Assembly (NCBI GenBank): GCA_964548165.1
Contig: CAZJQD010000037.1
Span: 1 to 32,250, forward strand
Reading direction: 5' to 3'
Length of the DNA: 32,250 nucleotides
Source: CAZJQD01 sp964548165 [NCBI: uncultured bacterium]
GTDB taxonomy: Bacteria > UBA8481
Numbering within the stretch: the stretch's first letter is position 1; every line of letters starts with the position of its first letter. Below are positions 6,638-13,771 of this stretch, in pieces. The notes beneath the pieces are model-generated. The model was not told the origin of the DNA. It searched no databases and saw only the letters and a list, made by a program, of their open reading frames with translations. A program made the translations under genes and the position numbers.

Positions 6638-6683
6638 CCGGAGCGCTCGCGGCGTTAAACCACCAATTCGTGCGGGAATCTTG

Positions 6684-6713
6684 TTGATCACATAATGTAA
6701 GCGCTTTTATTAT
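6684..6713 (+). promoter_or_regulatory. Putative leaderless promoter of the discoidin/glycosidase lipoprotein
   Basis: TTGATC (6684-6689), an 18-nt spacer and TATTAT (6708-6713) lie upstream of ATG 6720, with only 6 nt between the -10 and the ATG. Transcription should start at or next to the start codon. There is no Shine-Dalgarno sequence. Confidence 0.5.
6696..6709. promoter_or_regulatory. LacI/CcpA-type operator overlapping the -10
   Basis: TGTAAGCGCTTTTA at 6696-6709 has the central AAGCGCTT palindrome of LacI/GalR/CcpA-family operators (consensus TGWAARCGYTWWCA, one mismatch at the penultimate position). It fills the promoter spacer and touches the -10, where a bound repressor would block RNA polymerase. 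No LacI-family gene is in the window. Assignment is by motif only. Confidence 0.4.
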
Positions 6714-6719
6714 GGCTTC

Positions 6720-9700
6720 ATGCCTACTCCCCCCCGGCGGCTCCCGGTGTTCCGGATCGGCCGCGCCCCCCGCTACGTTCCGCTCTGCCTGCTGTCCTTT
6801 TTCCTGACGACCGCCTGCGCGACGGCGCCCGGCGCTCCGCCCGCCGCGACGGACACGGTCACGACCGCGACGGCGTCCTCGGGGGAGGGCGACTACCGGG
6901 CGGCGCTGGCCGTCGACGGGAACCGGCAGACGCGGTGGGGGAGCGAGTTCCACGACAACCAGTGGCTGATGCTCAAGTTCGGCGCACCGCGCGAATTCGC
7001 CGGACTGCGCATCTGGTGGGAGACCGCCTACGGCAAGGACTATGACGTCCAGATTTCCGATGACGGGCAGAGCTGGAAGACGGTCTCGACGATTCGCCAG
7101 GGGGACGGCGGTTTCGATGAGATCTTCTTTTCCCCGCGATCGGCCCAGTACGTGAAGATCCAGGGCGTCAAGCGGGGCACGGGATGGGGATACTCGATCT
7201 GGGAGGTCGAATTGATCGCGAAGGACTCGCTCCCGGTCGTCACCGCCGCCGCCAGCGATGCCGGTTCCGATCCCATGCGCGCCCTCGACGGCGAGGTGAC
7301 CACGTCCTGGAGCGGCGCAGGCCCCCTGGCGATGGATTTTCGCCAGGCGCGCGACCTGGGCGGACTCGAGATCGTCTGGGGTCCGCGCGCCCCGAGCGGG
7401 TATGCGGTCGAGATATCGGATGACGCGACCACCTGGCGCCCTGCCTACAAGGTTCCTTCGACCGATGGCGGGAGCGACCTTGTCTTCTTCTCGCGCGCCC
7501 GCGCGCGCCACCTCCGTATCGTCATGGACGGCGCCGCCGAGGTCGCCGAGATCCGTCCGAAGTCCGGTGACGAGGCCTGGACGCTGGGTCGCGACTACGA
7601 GGCGACGGCGACGCGACTTCCCGACGGCTCCCTGCCGTACTGGCTCCGCCGCCAGCAGGCCTACTGGACCATCGTCGGAGTCGCCGGGGATCTCCACGAG
7701 ACCCTCTTGGGCGAGGACGGCACCATCGAGCCCTACAAGGGTTCGTGGTCGGTCATGCCGTTCCTGAAGGAGGGCGAACGCACGCATCTCCCGCGCAATT
7801 GGGCGACAACGCACACGCTCCTCGACTCCAGCCTCCCCATCCCGACCGCGTCCTTCAGTGGCGAGAACCTGACGCTGGCCGTCACGGCGATCGCGTCCGG
7901 CGCCAGGGACGCCTCGTGGTCGGCGGTCCGTTACCGCGTGACGAACTCCGCGTCCGAGAGTCGCTCGGTCCAGCTCGCGCTCGCGTTCCGTCCTCTCCAG
8001 CTCAACCCGCCCTGGCAGTACGGGGGCATGGCGCCGATTCGCGACGCTCAATGGGACGCCGCGCGCCGGACCTGGCGGTTCGACAATCGCGACGCCGCCT
8101 GGTTCCTGACCGCGCCCACCACCGTCGCGGCCGCGCGCGGGGACGAAGTCGGCGACGCGTACACCTGGTTCGCGTCGGGACGCATCCCTTCGGCGAGCGC
8201 CGCGAATCACCCCGAGGGCCTCATCTCGGCCCTCTCGACCTTCACGCTCGCCCTTCCTCCGGGCGGCTCCGCAGAAGTCGTCGTCGCTTACCCCATGCAT
8301 CCTGCGACTCCCGTCGTGAAATCCACGGGCGATGCGGGGACCTGGTTTGCTTCCCAGCTCGAGTCGTCCCGGCGCGCCTGGACGACGCGCCTCGGCGGAT
8401 GGTCCGTGTCGGAACCCCTGGGCCAGCTCGGTCACGTCGTCCGCGCCAATCTCGCGTACATGATCCTCAATCGCGATCGCGCGGCCGCCCAGCCCGGCCC
8501 TCGCAACTACGCTCATGCCTGGATGCGCGACGGCGCCGTCAGCACCGCGACCTACCTGAGATTCGGGTATAACGATATCGCCAAGGAATACCTCACGTGG
8601 TTCACGAGCCTCGTGCGCGAGGATGGGTTCGTGCCCTTCCTCGTCGACGCCGTGGAAGGCAAGATGCCGGGCTTCACCAACGACTGGAAGGAGTACGACA
8701 GCCAGGGCGAGTATGTCTACGCGGTGAGCCAGTACATCCGTTACTCGGGCGACCGAGCCTTCGCCGGCCGAACGTGGCCCGCCGTGCAACGCGCGCTCCG
8801 CTACCAGGAGGATCGGCTCAACGAGCGTCGCACGCCGAAACAGCAGGGGACCGAGTACTGGGGCATCCTGCCGGAGTCGAACAGCCACGAGGGATACTTT
8901 CCCGGCCAGCACAGCTACTGGGATGACTTCTGGGGCATCCGCGGGTTGAAGGACGCCTCCGCGCTGGCCGCCATGCTCGGCAAGCCCGCGGACGCCGCTC
9001 GCTATCGCGCGCAGGCGGACACGCTCCGCGCCGACGTTCACGCCTCGATGCTGAAGGTGATCCGGCGCGCCAACATCAGCTACCTGCCCGGCTGTGCCGA
9101 GAAGGCTGATCCCGACGCGACCTCGACGTCCATCGCCTTCACGGCCTGCGACGAAGGCAGCGCCCTCCTGGCCGATACGAACCTCCGAACGCCGCTCCTG
9201 GCCGGCTACAACTCCTACTGGTCCGGGATCATGGGGCGGTTCAACGGCGGGTCGTGGAGCTCCTTCACGCCGTACGAGGCCCGCAACATCGAGGCCCTTG
9301 TCAGGCTGGGCCAGCGGGATCGCGCGCTCCAGCTGCTCTCGTTCCTGATCGGCGAGCCCATGCGGCCGAAGGGTTGGCTCCTTCTCGGCGAGGTGACGCA
9401 TCCCGATCCGCGCACCGGCTCCTACATCGGCGATATGCCGCACACGTGGGTCTCGGCCGACATCATCAATGCCATCCGTTCCTTCTTTGTCCACGAGGAC
9501 GAGGATGCGCTCGTGCTGGCGGCAGGTGTGCCGGCCGAGTGGTTGAAGCCGGGCGGCGCGTCGGCTCCCATCGCGATCACCGGATTCCGCACGCTCTTCG
9601 GCGTCGTCGGTTACAGCCTGGAGCGACGCGCGGACGGCGCTGTCGTCCTGAAGGGGCAGGGCCAGGCGGCGCCGCCGGGAGGCATCCTTGTTCGCCTGCC

Positions 9701-9809
9701 GGTGAAGGCGATCTCCGCGACGGTCGATGGACGCGCGGCGACGATTCGCGATGGCGCGGTCTTCGTTCCCCGGATGCCCCGGGAACTGGTGATTCGCGTC
9801 GAGGGGTAG
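6720..9809 (+). CDS. Lipoprotein with two discoidin (F5/8 type C) domains and a six-hairpin glycosidase-like domain
   Basis: The 1029-residue product has a long basic N-region and a lipobox (LTTAC, Cys33), so it is a surface or periplasmic lipoprotein. Residues ~45-170 form an F5/8 type C/CBM32-like domain (AVDGNRQTRWGSE; ending YSIWEVELIA), and ~172-285 a second, shorter one (ALDGEVTTSWSG; ending RHLRIVMDG). A beta-rich linker domain leads to an (alpha/alpha)6 barrel at ~570-930 with AHAWMRDGAVSTATYLRFG and GILPESNSHEGY (~715-726) followed by HSYWDDFW; the acidic residues there are candidates for the catalytic pair. A short beta domain closes the chain. Such proteins bind and cleave or process polysaccharides, but the GH family and substrate cannot be read off. 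The LacI-type operator in its promoter supports sugar control. Confidence 0.8.
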   Translation: MPTPPRRLPVFRIGRAPRYVPLCLLSFFLTTACATAPGAPPAATDTVTTATASSGEGDYRAALAVDGNRQTRWGSEFHDNQWLMLKFGAPREFAGLRIWWETAYGKDYDVQISDDGQSWKTVSTIRQGDGGFDEIFFSPRSAQYVKIQGVKRGTGWGYSIWEVELIAKDSLPVVTAAASDAGSDPMRALDGEVTTSWSGAGPLAMDFRQARDLGGLEIVWGPRAPSGYAVEISDDATTWRPAYKVPSTDGGSDLVFFSRARARHLRIVMDGAAEVAEIRPKSGDEAWTLGRDYEATATRLPDGSLPYWLRRQQAYWTIVGVAGDLHETLLGEDGTIEPYKGSWSVMPFLKEGERTHLPRNWATTHTLLDSSLPIPTASFSGENLTLAVTAIASGARDASWSAVRYRVTNSASESRSVQLALAFRPLQLNPPWQYGGMAPIRDAQWDAARRTWRFDNRDAAWFLTAPTTVAAARGDEVGDAYTWFASGRIPSASAANHPEGLISALSTFTLALPPGGSAEVVVAYPMHPATPVVKSTGDAGTWFASQLESSRRAWTTRLGGWSVSEPLGQLGHVVRANLAYMILNRDRAAAQPGPRNYAHAWMRDGAVSTATYLRFGYNDIAKEYLTWFTSLVREDGFVPFLVDAVEGKMPGFTNDWKEYDSQGEYVYAVSQYIRYSGDRAFAGRTWPAVQRALRYQEDRLNERRTPKQQGTEYWGILPESNSHEGYFPGQHSYWDDFWGIRGLKDASALAAMLGKPADAARYRAQADTLRADVHASMLKVIRRANISYLPGCAEKADPDATSTSIAFTACDEGSALLADTNLRTPLLAGYNSYWSGIMGRFNGGSWSSFTPYEARNIEALVRLGQRDRALQLLSFLIGEPMRPKGWLLLGEVTHPDPRTGSYIGDMPHTWVSADIINAIRSFFVHEDEDALVLAAGVPAEWLKPGGASAPIAITGFRTLFGVVGYSLERRADGAVVLKGQGQAAPPGGILVRLPVKAISATVDGRAATIRDGAVFVPRMPRELVIRVEG

Positions 9810-9877
9810 CGTGGCATAGGCATGAATCCTGAATTCCCCGGGGGCCCATGCAGCGACACGAGCGCGAGAGGACAAGG

Positions 9878-10012
9878 ATGAGCTCGTGTTCGTGGCTGAG
9901 CCTTGCTCTAAGCCCCGTCGCACTTGGCGTCCTCGGCACCTGGTCGCCCCCTGCGAAGAAATGCGAGCCCTGCTCGAAGCCGTACCTGACACGGGATTTC
10001 TGCCCCGTATAA
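9878..10012 (+). CDS. Possible 44-aa secreted Cys-rich peptide
   Basis: The short frame from ATG 9878 encodes 44 residues and ends with TAA 10010-10012. It has a hydrophobic signal-like stretch (LSLALSPVALGVLGTW) and then a tail with three cysteines, CEPC (29-32) and FC (41-42). GAGAGGACAAGG stands just before the ATG as a fair ribosome-binding site, and codons are mostly GC-ending, as in the neighbours. The stop codon overlaps the -10 hexamer of the next gene. It fills most of the 211-nt gap between the glycosidase and the next gene, where I see nothing else apart from that gene's promoter. It may be fortuitous; conservation would decide. Confidence 0.35.
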   Translation: MSSCSWLSLALSPVALGVLGTWSPPAKKCEPCSKPYLTRDFCPV

Positions 10013-10013
10013 T
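9986..10013 (+). promoter_or_regulatory. Putative leaderless promoter of the secreted protein/matrixin pair
   Basis: CTGACA (9986-9991), a 16-nt spacer and a consensus TATAAT (10008-10013) are followed after 7 nt by the GTG at 10021. There is no Shine-Dalgarno sequence in between, so initiation on a leaderless mRNA is the simplest reading. Confidence 0.5.
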
Positions 10014-10020
10014 CCTCGAC

Positions 10021-10614
10021 GTGGCACGCTCCTCGCGATTTCTCCCTTGCGCTCGTGGCCTGGTCATCACGGCGATCCTCGCCACGATCTCCCTGCGAGC
10101 GGACGCCGTCACCTTGCGGCCCGCGTCGATCCAGGAGTTGACCGCCCATGCGCGCCAGGTCATCCGTGCGACCTGCCTGTCCAGCGAGGTCCGAACGCAC
10201 CCGGAGAAGAGCCGTTCGTACGTCTACACCACGTTTCGCGTCGACGAGGTCCTGGTGGGGTCGGCCCCGGAGACGGTCGTCCTCCGGGTCATCAACCTTG
10301 GCGAGACCTTCGCGCAGTCCGTGGGCGTGCCCGTCTTTCGACCGGGGGACCAGGGCGTGCTCTTCCTGACACCTCCCAACGAGGACGGATTTCCGTTTCT
10401 CGTTGGCCTGGGCATGGGATGTTTTCATCTTCGCGGCACGCGCGCCCTGCAGCACGTGCCGGTCAGCGGGGGCGCGGCGGCCCCGGCCGGCGCCTCCGGC
10501 CTCGCCCTGCCGCGCACGTACCTGCCGTCGACGGACCTGGCTCACCTGCGCTCGGCCATCCTCGGCGCGGCGCCGTCGTCATCGGGCCCTGGGGCGGGCC
10601 CGCCGGCGCCATGA
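10021..10614 (+). CDS. Secreted protein of unknown function coupled to a matrixin protease
   Basis: From GTG 10021 the product has 197 residues with a signal peptide (ARGLVITAILATISLRADA). The mature part has a pattern I know from uncharacterised exported proteins of Acidobacteria-like and FCB-like genomes: YTTFRVDEVLVGSAPETVVLRV (strands), VPVFRPGDQGVLFLTPP and a GLGMGCFHLR strand. A longer frame to ATG 9886 exists, but it has no signal peptide at its start and crosses the TATAAT box. The stop overlaps the next ATG (ATGA at 10611-10614), so it is translationally coupled to the metalloprotease. It could be an inhibitor, chaperone or co-substrate of the protease; that is inference from context only. 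Confidence 0.7.
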   Translation: MARSSRFLPCARGLVITAILATISLRADAVTLRPASIQELTAHARQVIRATCLSSEVRTHPEKSRSYVYTTFRVDEVLVGSAPETVVLRVINLGETFAQSVGVPVFRPGDQGVLFLTPPNEDGFPFLVGLGMGCFHLRGTRALQHVPVSGGAAAPAGASGLALPRTYLPSTDLAHLRSAILGAAPSSSGPGAGPPAP

Positions 10615-11993
10615 ACGGACGCTGTCGCGGCCTGCTGGTGGGATGCGGCCTTCTGGTCATGGCCACGGTCGCCTCCTCGCCCGCGGCCGCCTACGTGCAG
10701 TGGGCATACATGAATTCGGCCGGCAGCGTCGTGACCGTGAAGTGGACGAACCCGACGGTCGCGTGGTACGTGGATGGGGGTGGGTCGGGAGTCGCCGGGG
10801 TCGATGCCGTCGCGATGACCACGGCCGCGTTCGCCGCCTGGAACGACCTGGCCACCTCCGAGATCAATTTCACGGTTGCCGGATCGACGTCCGGCGACAT
10901 CCGATCCCAGAACATCCGCGAGATTGCCGATCCCTTCCTCGGAACAGCCCTCGACGCCGACCTGAATATCAACGAGGTCATCTTCGACGCCGACAGCTCC
11001 ATCCTCAGGGACTTCTACGGGGGAACACCCTTTCTCCTCGGGGTGGGCATGCCGCAGTCGAACGCGGCGGGCGCGATCACGACGGCGAACATGGTCGTCT
11101 TCTCGACGAACCTGGACCTCTCGCGGCAGTCGGGGCTGGACGACCTCGTCTACGTCCTCGCGCACGAGGCCGGGCATACCGCCGGCTTCGGTCACTCGCC
11201 GACCGCTCCCGATAATCCCTCGGCCGATCTCGCCCACGTTCCCTTGATGTACCCCTTCATCGGTGAGACGCTGGCGTTGTCGCCCGATGACATTGCGGTC
11301 GCGACGGCGGCCTATCCGTCGGCGAGCGCGACGGCCACCTTCGGTCGTGTCAGCGGGACCGTGCACGACTCCGCCGCATTCTCGATCTTCGGCGCGCTCG
11401 TGGAACTCTTCGACGTCGCCGATCTCACGCGTCCTGTCATCGGCACGCTCTCCGGCGCCGGCCTAGGTCCCGGTCACGGTTCCTACACGATCGAGGCCGT
11501 GCCGCCGGGAACCTACTATGCGCGGATCGAGGCGGTCGGCGTGAATTTCGAGCCGGTTCGCATCGGTGGCCTCTACGAGAGCGTCGCGACCTCGGTGACC
11601 CCGGAGATCTATCTCCAGCAGACCGCGTTCGCCTCCGGAACGCCGATCGTGGTGACGGCGGGAAACACGGTCTCCGGCGTCAACTTCGGCGTGTTCGGCT
11701 TGCCGAGTACCGCGCGATCCCGTCCCGTCGAGAGCTTCCCGAACCCGTTTCTCCCGCACCAGGGCGGGTCGATCACGATGCGCATCCAACCCGTCACCGA
11801 GCTCTCGCAGATGCGCGTCATGACCGTGGATGGCCGGATCATCTACCGCGCGGGCTTTGACGACCAGCGCCCCGAGGCGACCTGGAACGGCCGCAATGCC
11901 TCCGGCGAGCTCGTCGGATCGGGTATCTACCTGGTCGAGCTCCAGGACATCTTCGGCAAGTGGGCGCGTGGACGCTTCATGCTGGTGCGGTAG
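10611..11993 (+). CDS. Secreted matrixin-type (M10-like) zinc metalloprotease with C-terminal sorting-like tail
   Basis: The 460-residue protein starts with a signal peptide (LLVGCGLLVMATVASSPAAA). Its metzincin zinc site HEAGHTAGFGH spans residues 185-195 (His185, His189 and His195 as ligands, Glu186 as catalytic base) and is followed by a Met-turn, PLMYPF. After the catalytic domain come a carboxypeptidase-regulatory-like beta segment (GRVSGTVHDSAAFSIFGALVEL onward) and, at ~375-460, a FlgD-like/type IX sorting-like module: ESFPNPFLP, then MTVDGRIIYR, ATWNGRNASGELVGSGIYLVEL. That tail is common in FCB-group and related candidate phyla. It should be an extracellular or surface protease. It is coupled by ATGA overlap to the upstream secreted protein. 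Confidence 0.85.
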   Translation: MNGRCRGLLVGCGLLVMATVASSPAAAYVQWAYMNSAGSVVTVKWTNPTVAWYVDGGGSGVAGVDAVAMTTAAFAAWNDLATSEINFTVAGSTSGDIRSQNIREIADPFLGTALDADLNINEVIFDADSSILRDFYGGTPFLLGVGMPQSNAAGAITTANMVVFSTNLDLSRQSGLDDLVYVLAHEAGHTAGFGHSPTAPDNPSADLAHVPLMYPFIGETLALSPDDIAVATAAYPSASATATFGRVSGTVHDSAAFSIFGALVELFDVADLTRPVIGTLSGAGLGPGHGSYTIEAVPPGTYYARIEAVGVNFEPVRIGGLYESVATSVTPEIYLQQTAFASGTPIVVTAGNTVSGVNFGVFGLPSTARSRPVESFPNPFLPHQGGSITMRIQPVTELSQMRVMTVDGRIIYRAGFDDQRPEATWNGRNASGELVGSGIYLVELQDIFGKWARGRFMLVR

Positions 11994-12004
11994 ACCCGGC
12001 GCGA

Positions 12005-12667
12005 TCAGGTGAGCGAAAGATACCGCCCGGCCAGCGTGTAGAGGGCCTGGAGGCCGCTGACGCCCGCGACCGCGATCAGGCTGAAGAGCACGATGTTGAT
12101 GAACGATGCCGCGTAACCCACGAGGATCACCAACCCGTCACGCTCCATCGTCCCCACCGAGAGCGCCATGATCGCGAGGGCGGGGGGGAGATTGGTGCCG
12201 GGGGGGAGCGGGAGGAAGAGGAGGAGTCCGCAGACGGCGATGAGGGTGCCGTTGACGCGTCGGGCGGTCCGCGATTCGTGGAAGATGCCGAGCCGAGGCT
12301 TCGTCAGGGCCTCGAAGAACTTCGCCACGCGACCAGCTGCGCTCAGGGTGAGCGTGAAGATGCGGCCGGGCATGCGGTGCGAGGCCCAGCGCTCCGGGAG
12401 CCATGGCCCCTTGCCCTCCGCCATGCGAAGGCCGACGAGGATGAGAATGGCGCCGAGGACGACGGAGAACCCGGGGAGCGGGACCGGCAGCAGGAAGATC
12501 GCGCCGAAGAGCAGGCCGATGACGGCGTGACTCCGCTCGTCAACGCGCTTCATCAGGTCACCGAGGCTGACCTCGTGGGCGCGGCAGAGATCGGCCAGGC
12601 CGGCCAGGATCTCGGACGTCCGCTGCTCGGAGCCCCCTTCGTGGGAGCGCGGCGCGGGATCAGCCAC
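12005..12667 (-). CDS. exoD: ExoD-family membrane protein (exopolysaccharide synthesis type)
   Basis: The ~220-residue protein has the ExoD layout: a short soluble N-terminus (LADLCRAHEVSLGDLMKRVDERSHAV) leading to hydrophobic helices FLLPVPLPGFSVVLGAILILVG, then VNGTLIAVCGLLLFLPLPPG, and a C-terminal membrane pair (GLVILVGYAASFINIVLFSLIAVAGV). The PVPLPG and PLPPG loops are characteristic. ExoD was named for effects on exopolysaccharide in rhizobia; the biochemical role is unknown. I chose GTG 12667, which overlaps the ubiA stop, though TTG 12685 is also possible. Being last in the co-directional menaquinone block, it may just be carried along. Confidence 0.8.
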   Translation of the reverse strand: MADPAPRSHEGGSEQRTSEILAGLADLCRAHEVSLGDLMKRVDERSHAVIGLLFGAIFLLPVPLPGFSVVLGAILILVGLRMAEGKGPWLPERWASHRMPGRIFTLTLSAAGRVAKFFEALTKPRLGIFHESRTARRVNGTLIAVCGLLLFLPLPPGTNLPPALAIMALSVGTMERDGLVILVGYAASFINIVLFSLIAVAGVSGLQALYTLAGRYLSLT

Positions 12668-13514
12668 GGGACATGTCCCAGGCAATTCCTGCCAGGAGGA
12701 GAAAGCCGACGCCGGCGTTCAGGTGAAAGAACGCGATCGGGATGCGCCGGCGATCGCGCGCCAGGACTTGCTGAGTCGCCAGGCAGGCCGCGGTCGCCGC
12801 GGTGGATGCCATCCATCCCGGTCCCAGTCGAGCGATCGATCCGAAGGCGACGAGCGCCAGGATGCAGGCGACGTGAGCGACACGGGATGCGATGTAGGCG
12901 TTACGTTCCCCGAGCCTTGCAGGGATGGAATGAAGTCCCTGCGAACGATCGAAGTCGAGATCCATGAGAGAGTAGAGGATGTCGAAGCCGGCCACCCAGC
13001 CGATGACGGCCAGCATCAGGAGCGCCGGGGGAGCGGCGACCGATCCGGCGACGGCCACCCACCCGCCGCCGGCGGCCAGCGAGAGCCCGAGTCCGAGGAT
13101 GACGTGCGCGAGCATGGTCCAGCGCTTGGCGGTGGAGTAGCCGAGGATGACGGCGAGCGCGACGGGAGCGAGAAACCCGCAGAGCGGGTTGATGAGGGCG
13201 GCAAGGATGAGAAAGAGGACCGCGGCGGAGAGGGACCAGGTCAGAGTGGCGCGCCGGGAGACGCGGCCGGAGGGAATGGCGCGGCCCGCGGTGCGCGGAT
13301 TCTCCCTGTCGAGCGGGGCATCCAGCCAGCGGTTGAAGCCCATGGCCGCGGTCCGCGCCGTCACCATGCACCCGAGAACGAGAATCCCGGTGCGCGCGTC
13401 GAGGACGCCCTGCCCCAGGTGCACGGCGGCCAGGGCGCCGGTGAACGCGAAGGGAAGGGCAAAGAGTGAATGCTCGAGCTTGATGTCACGAAGGAAGTGC
13501 CGGAGCGCGGTCAT
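12660..13514 (-). CDS. ubiA: UbiA-family prenyltransferase, probably for menaquinone (MqnP-like)
   Basis: This 284-residue integral membrane protein has the two Asp-rich motifs of UbiA enzymes. N-R-W-L-D-A-P-L-D lies at 61-69 (Asn61, Asp65, Asp69) and D-x-x-Y-x-x-x-D-x-x-x-D at 178-189 (Asp178, Tyr181, Asp185, Asp189); both bind Mg-diphosphate. The N-terminus IKLEHSLFALPFAFTGAL is the usual UbiA opening, which fixes the start. It transfers a polyprenyl chain to an aromatic acid. With mqnE, ubiX and ubiD upstream, the acceptor is most likely the 1,4-dihydroxy-6-naphthoate of the futalosine route. The motifs do not exclude 4-hydroxybenzoate, but no ubiquinone genes are present. A 257-nt gap with a palindromic repeat separates it from ubiD. 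Confidence 0.88.
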   Translation of the reverse strand: MTALRHFLRDIKLEHSLFALPFAFTGALAAVHLGQGVLDARTGILVLGCMVTARTAAMGFNRWLDAPLDRENPRTAGRAIPSGRVSRRATLTWSLSAAVLFLILAALINPLCGFLAPVALAVILGYSTAKRWTMLAHVILGLGLSLAAGGGWVAVAGSVAAPPALLMLAVIGWVAGFDILYSLMDLDFDRSQGLHSIPARLGERNAYIASRVAHVACILALVAFGSIARLGPGWMASTAATAACLATQQVLARDRRRIPIAFFHLNAGVGFLLLAGIAWDMSRG

Positions 13515-13579
13515 GGATGGGGGAAGGGCAGGTCCGTGAAATGCGCTATTCGACCTGCGCGTTCATTCACCGGTGTCGC

Positions 13580-13750
13580 CACCACGGAGACCACTGAGAC
13601 CACGGAGGAGACGGATACAGGATAGGGAATCAAGATTGCATCGACTCAATCCGTCGATTGTTTCAGCGAGGATCCGCGATCGCAGGACGCACGCGTCCTG
13701 ATCATCGGGGTCCTCCTCATCATCTGCTTTTCTCTGTGGTCTCCGTGGTG
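13580..13750. repeat. Palindrome-bounded intergenic repeat, copy A
   Basis: The arm CACCACGGAGACCACTGAGA (13580-13599) is matched 19/20 in inverse orientation by 13731-13750. The arms bear short sub-repeats (CCACGGAG, CCACTGAG) and enclose ~131 nt of unrelated sequence with an internal small palindrome (GGACGCACGCGTCC, 13685-13698). The element occupies most of the 257-nt gap between ubiD and ubiA. A related copy lies at 26437-26587. Confidence 0.7.
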
Positions 13751-13771
13751 AGTATGCACGAATTTACCAAA

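Noticed and set aside
9810-9877. GAATTCCCCGGGGGCCC palindrome-rich stretch after the glycosidase stop
   Set aside because: Short symmetric GC run without loop or U-tract; not a convincing terminator or vector-derived site.
6609-10163. Very long minus-strand open frame (about 1180 codons) opposite the glycosidase
   Set aside because: It mirrors a real gene in GC-rich DNA. The translation is Arg/Gly/Asp-rich with no domain, while the plus strand has a lipobox, discoidin domains and barrel motifs.
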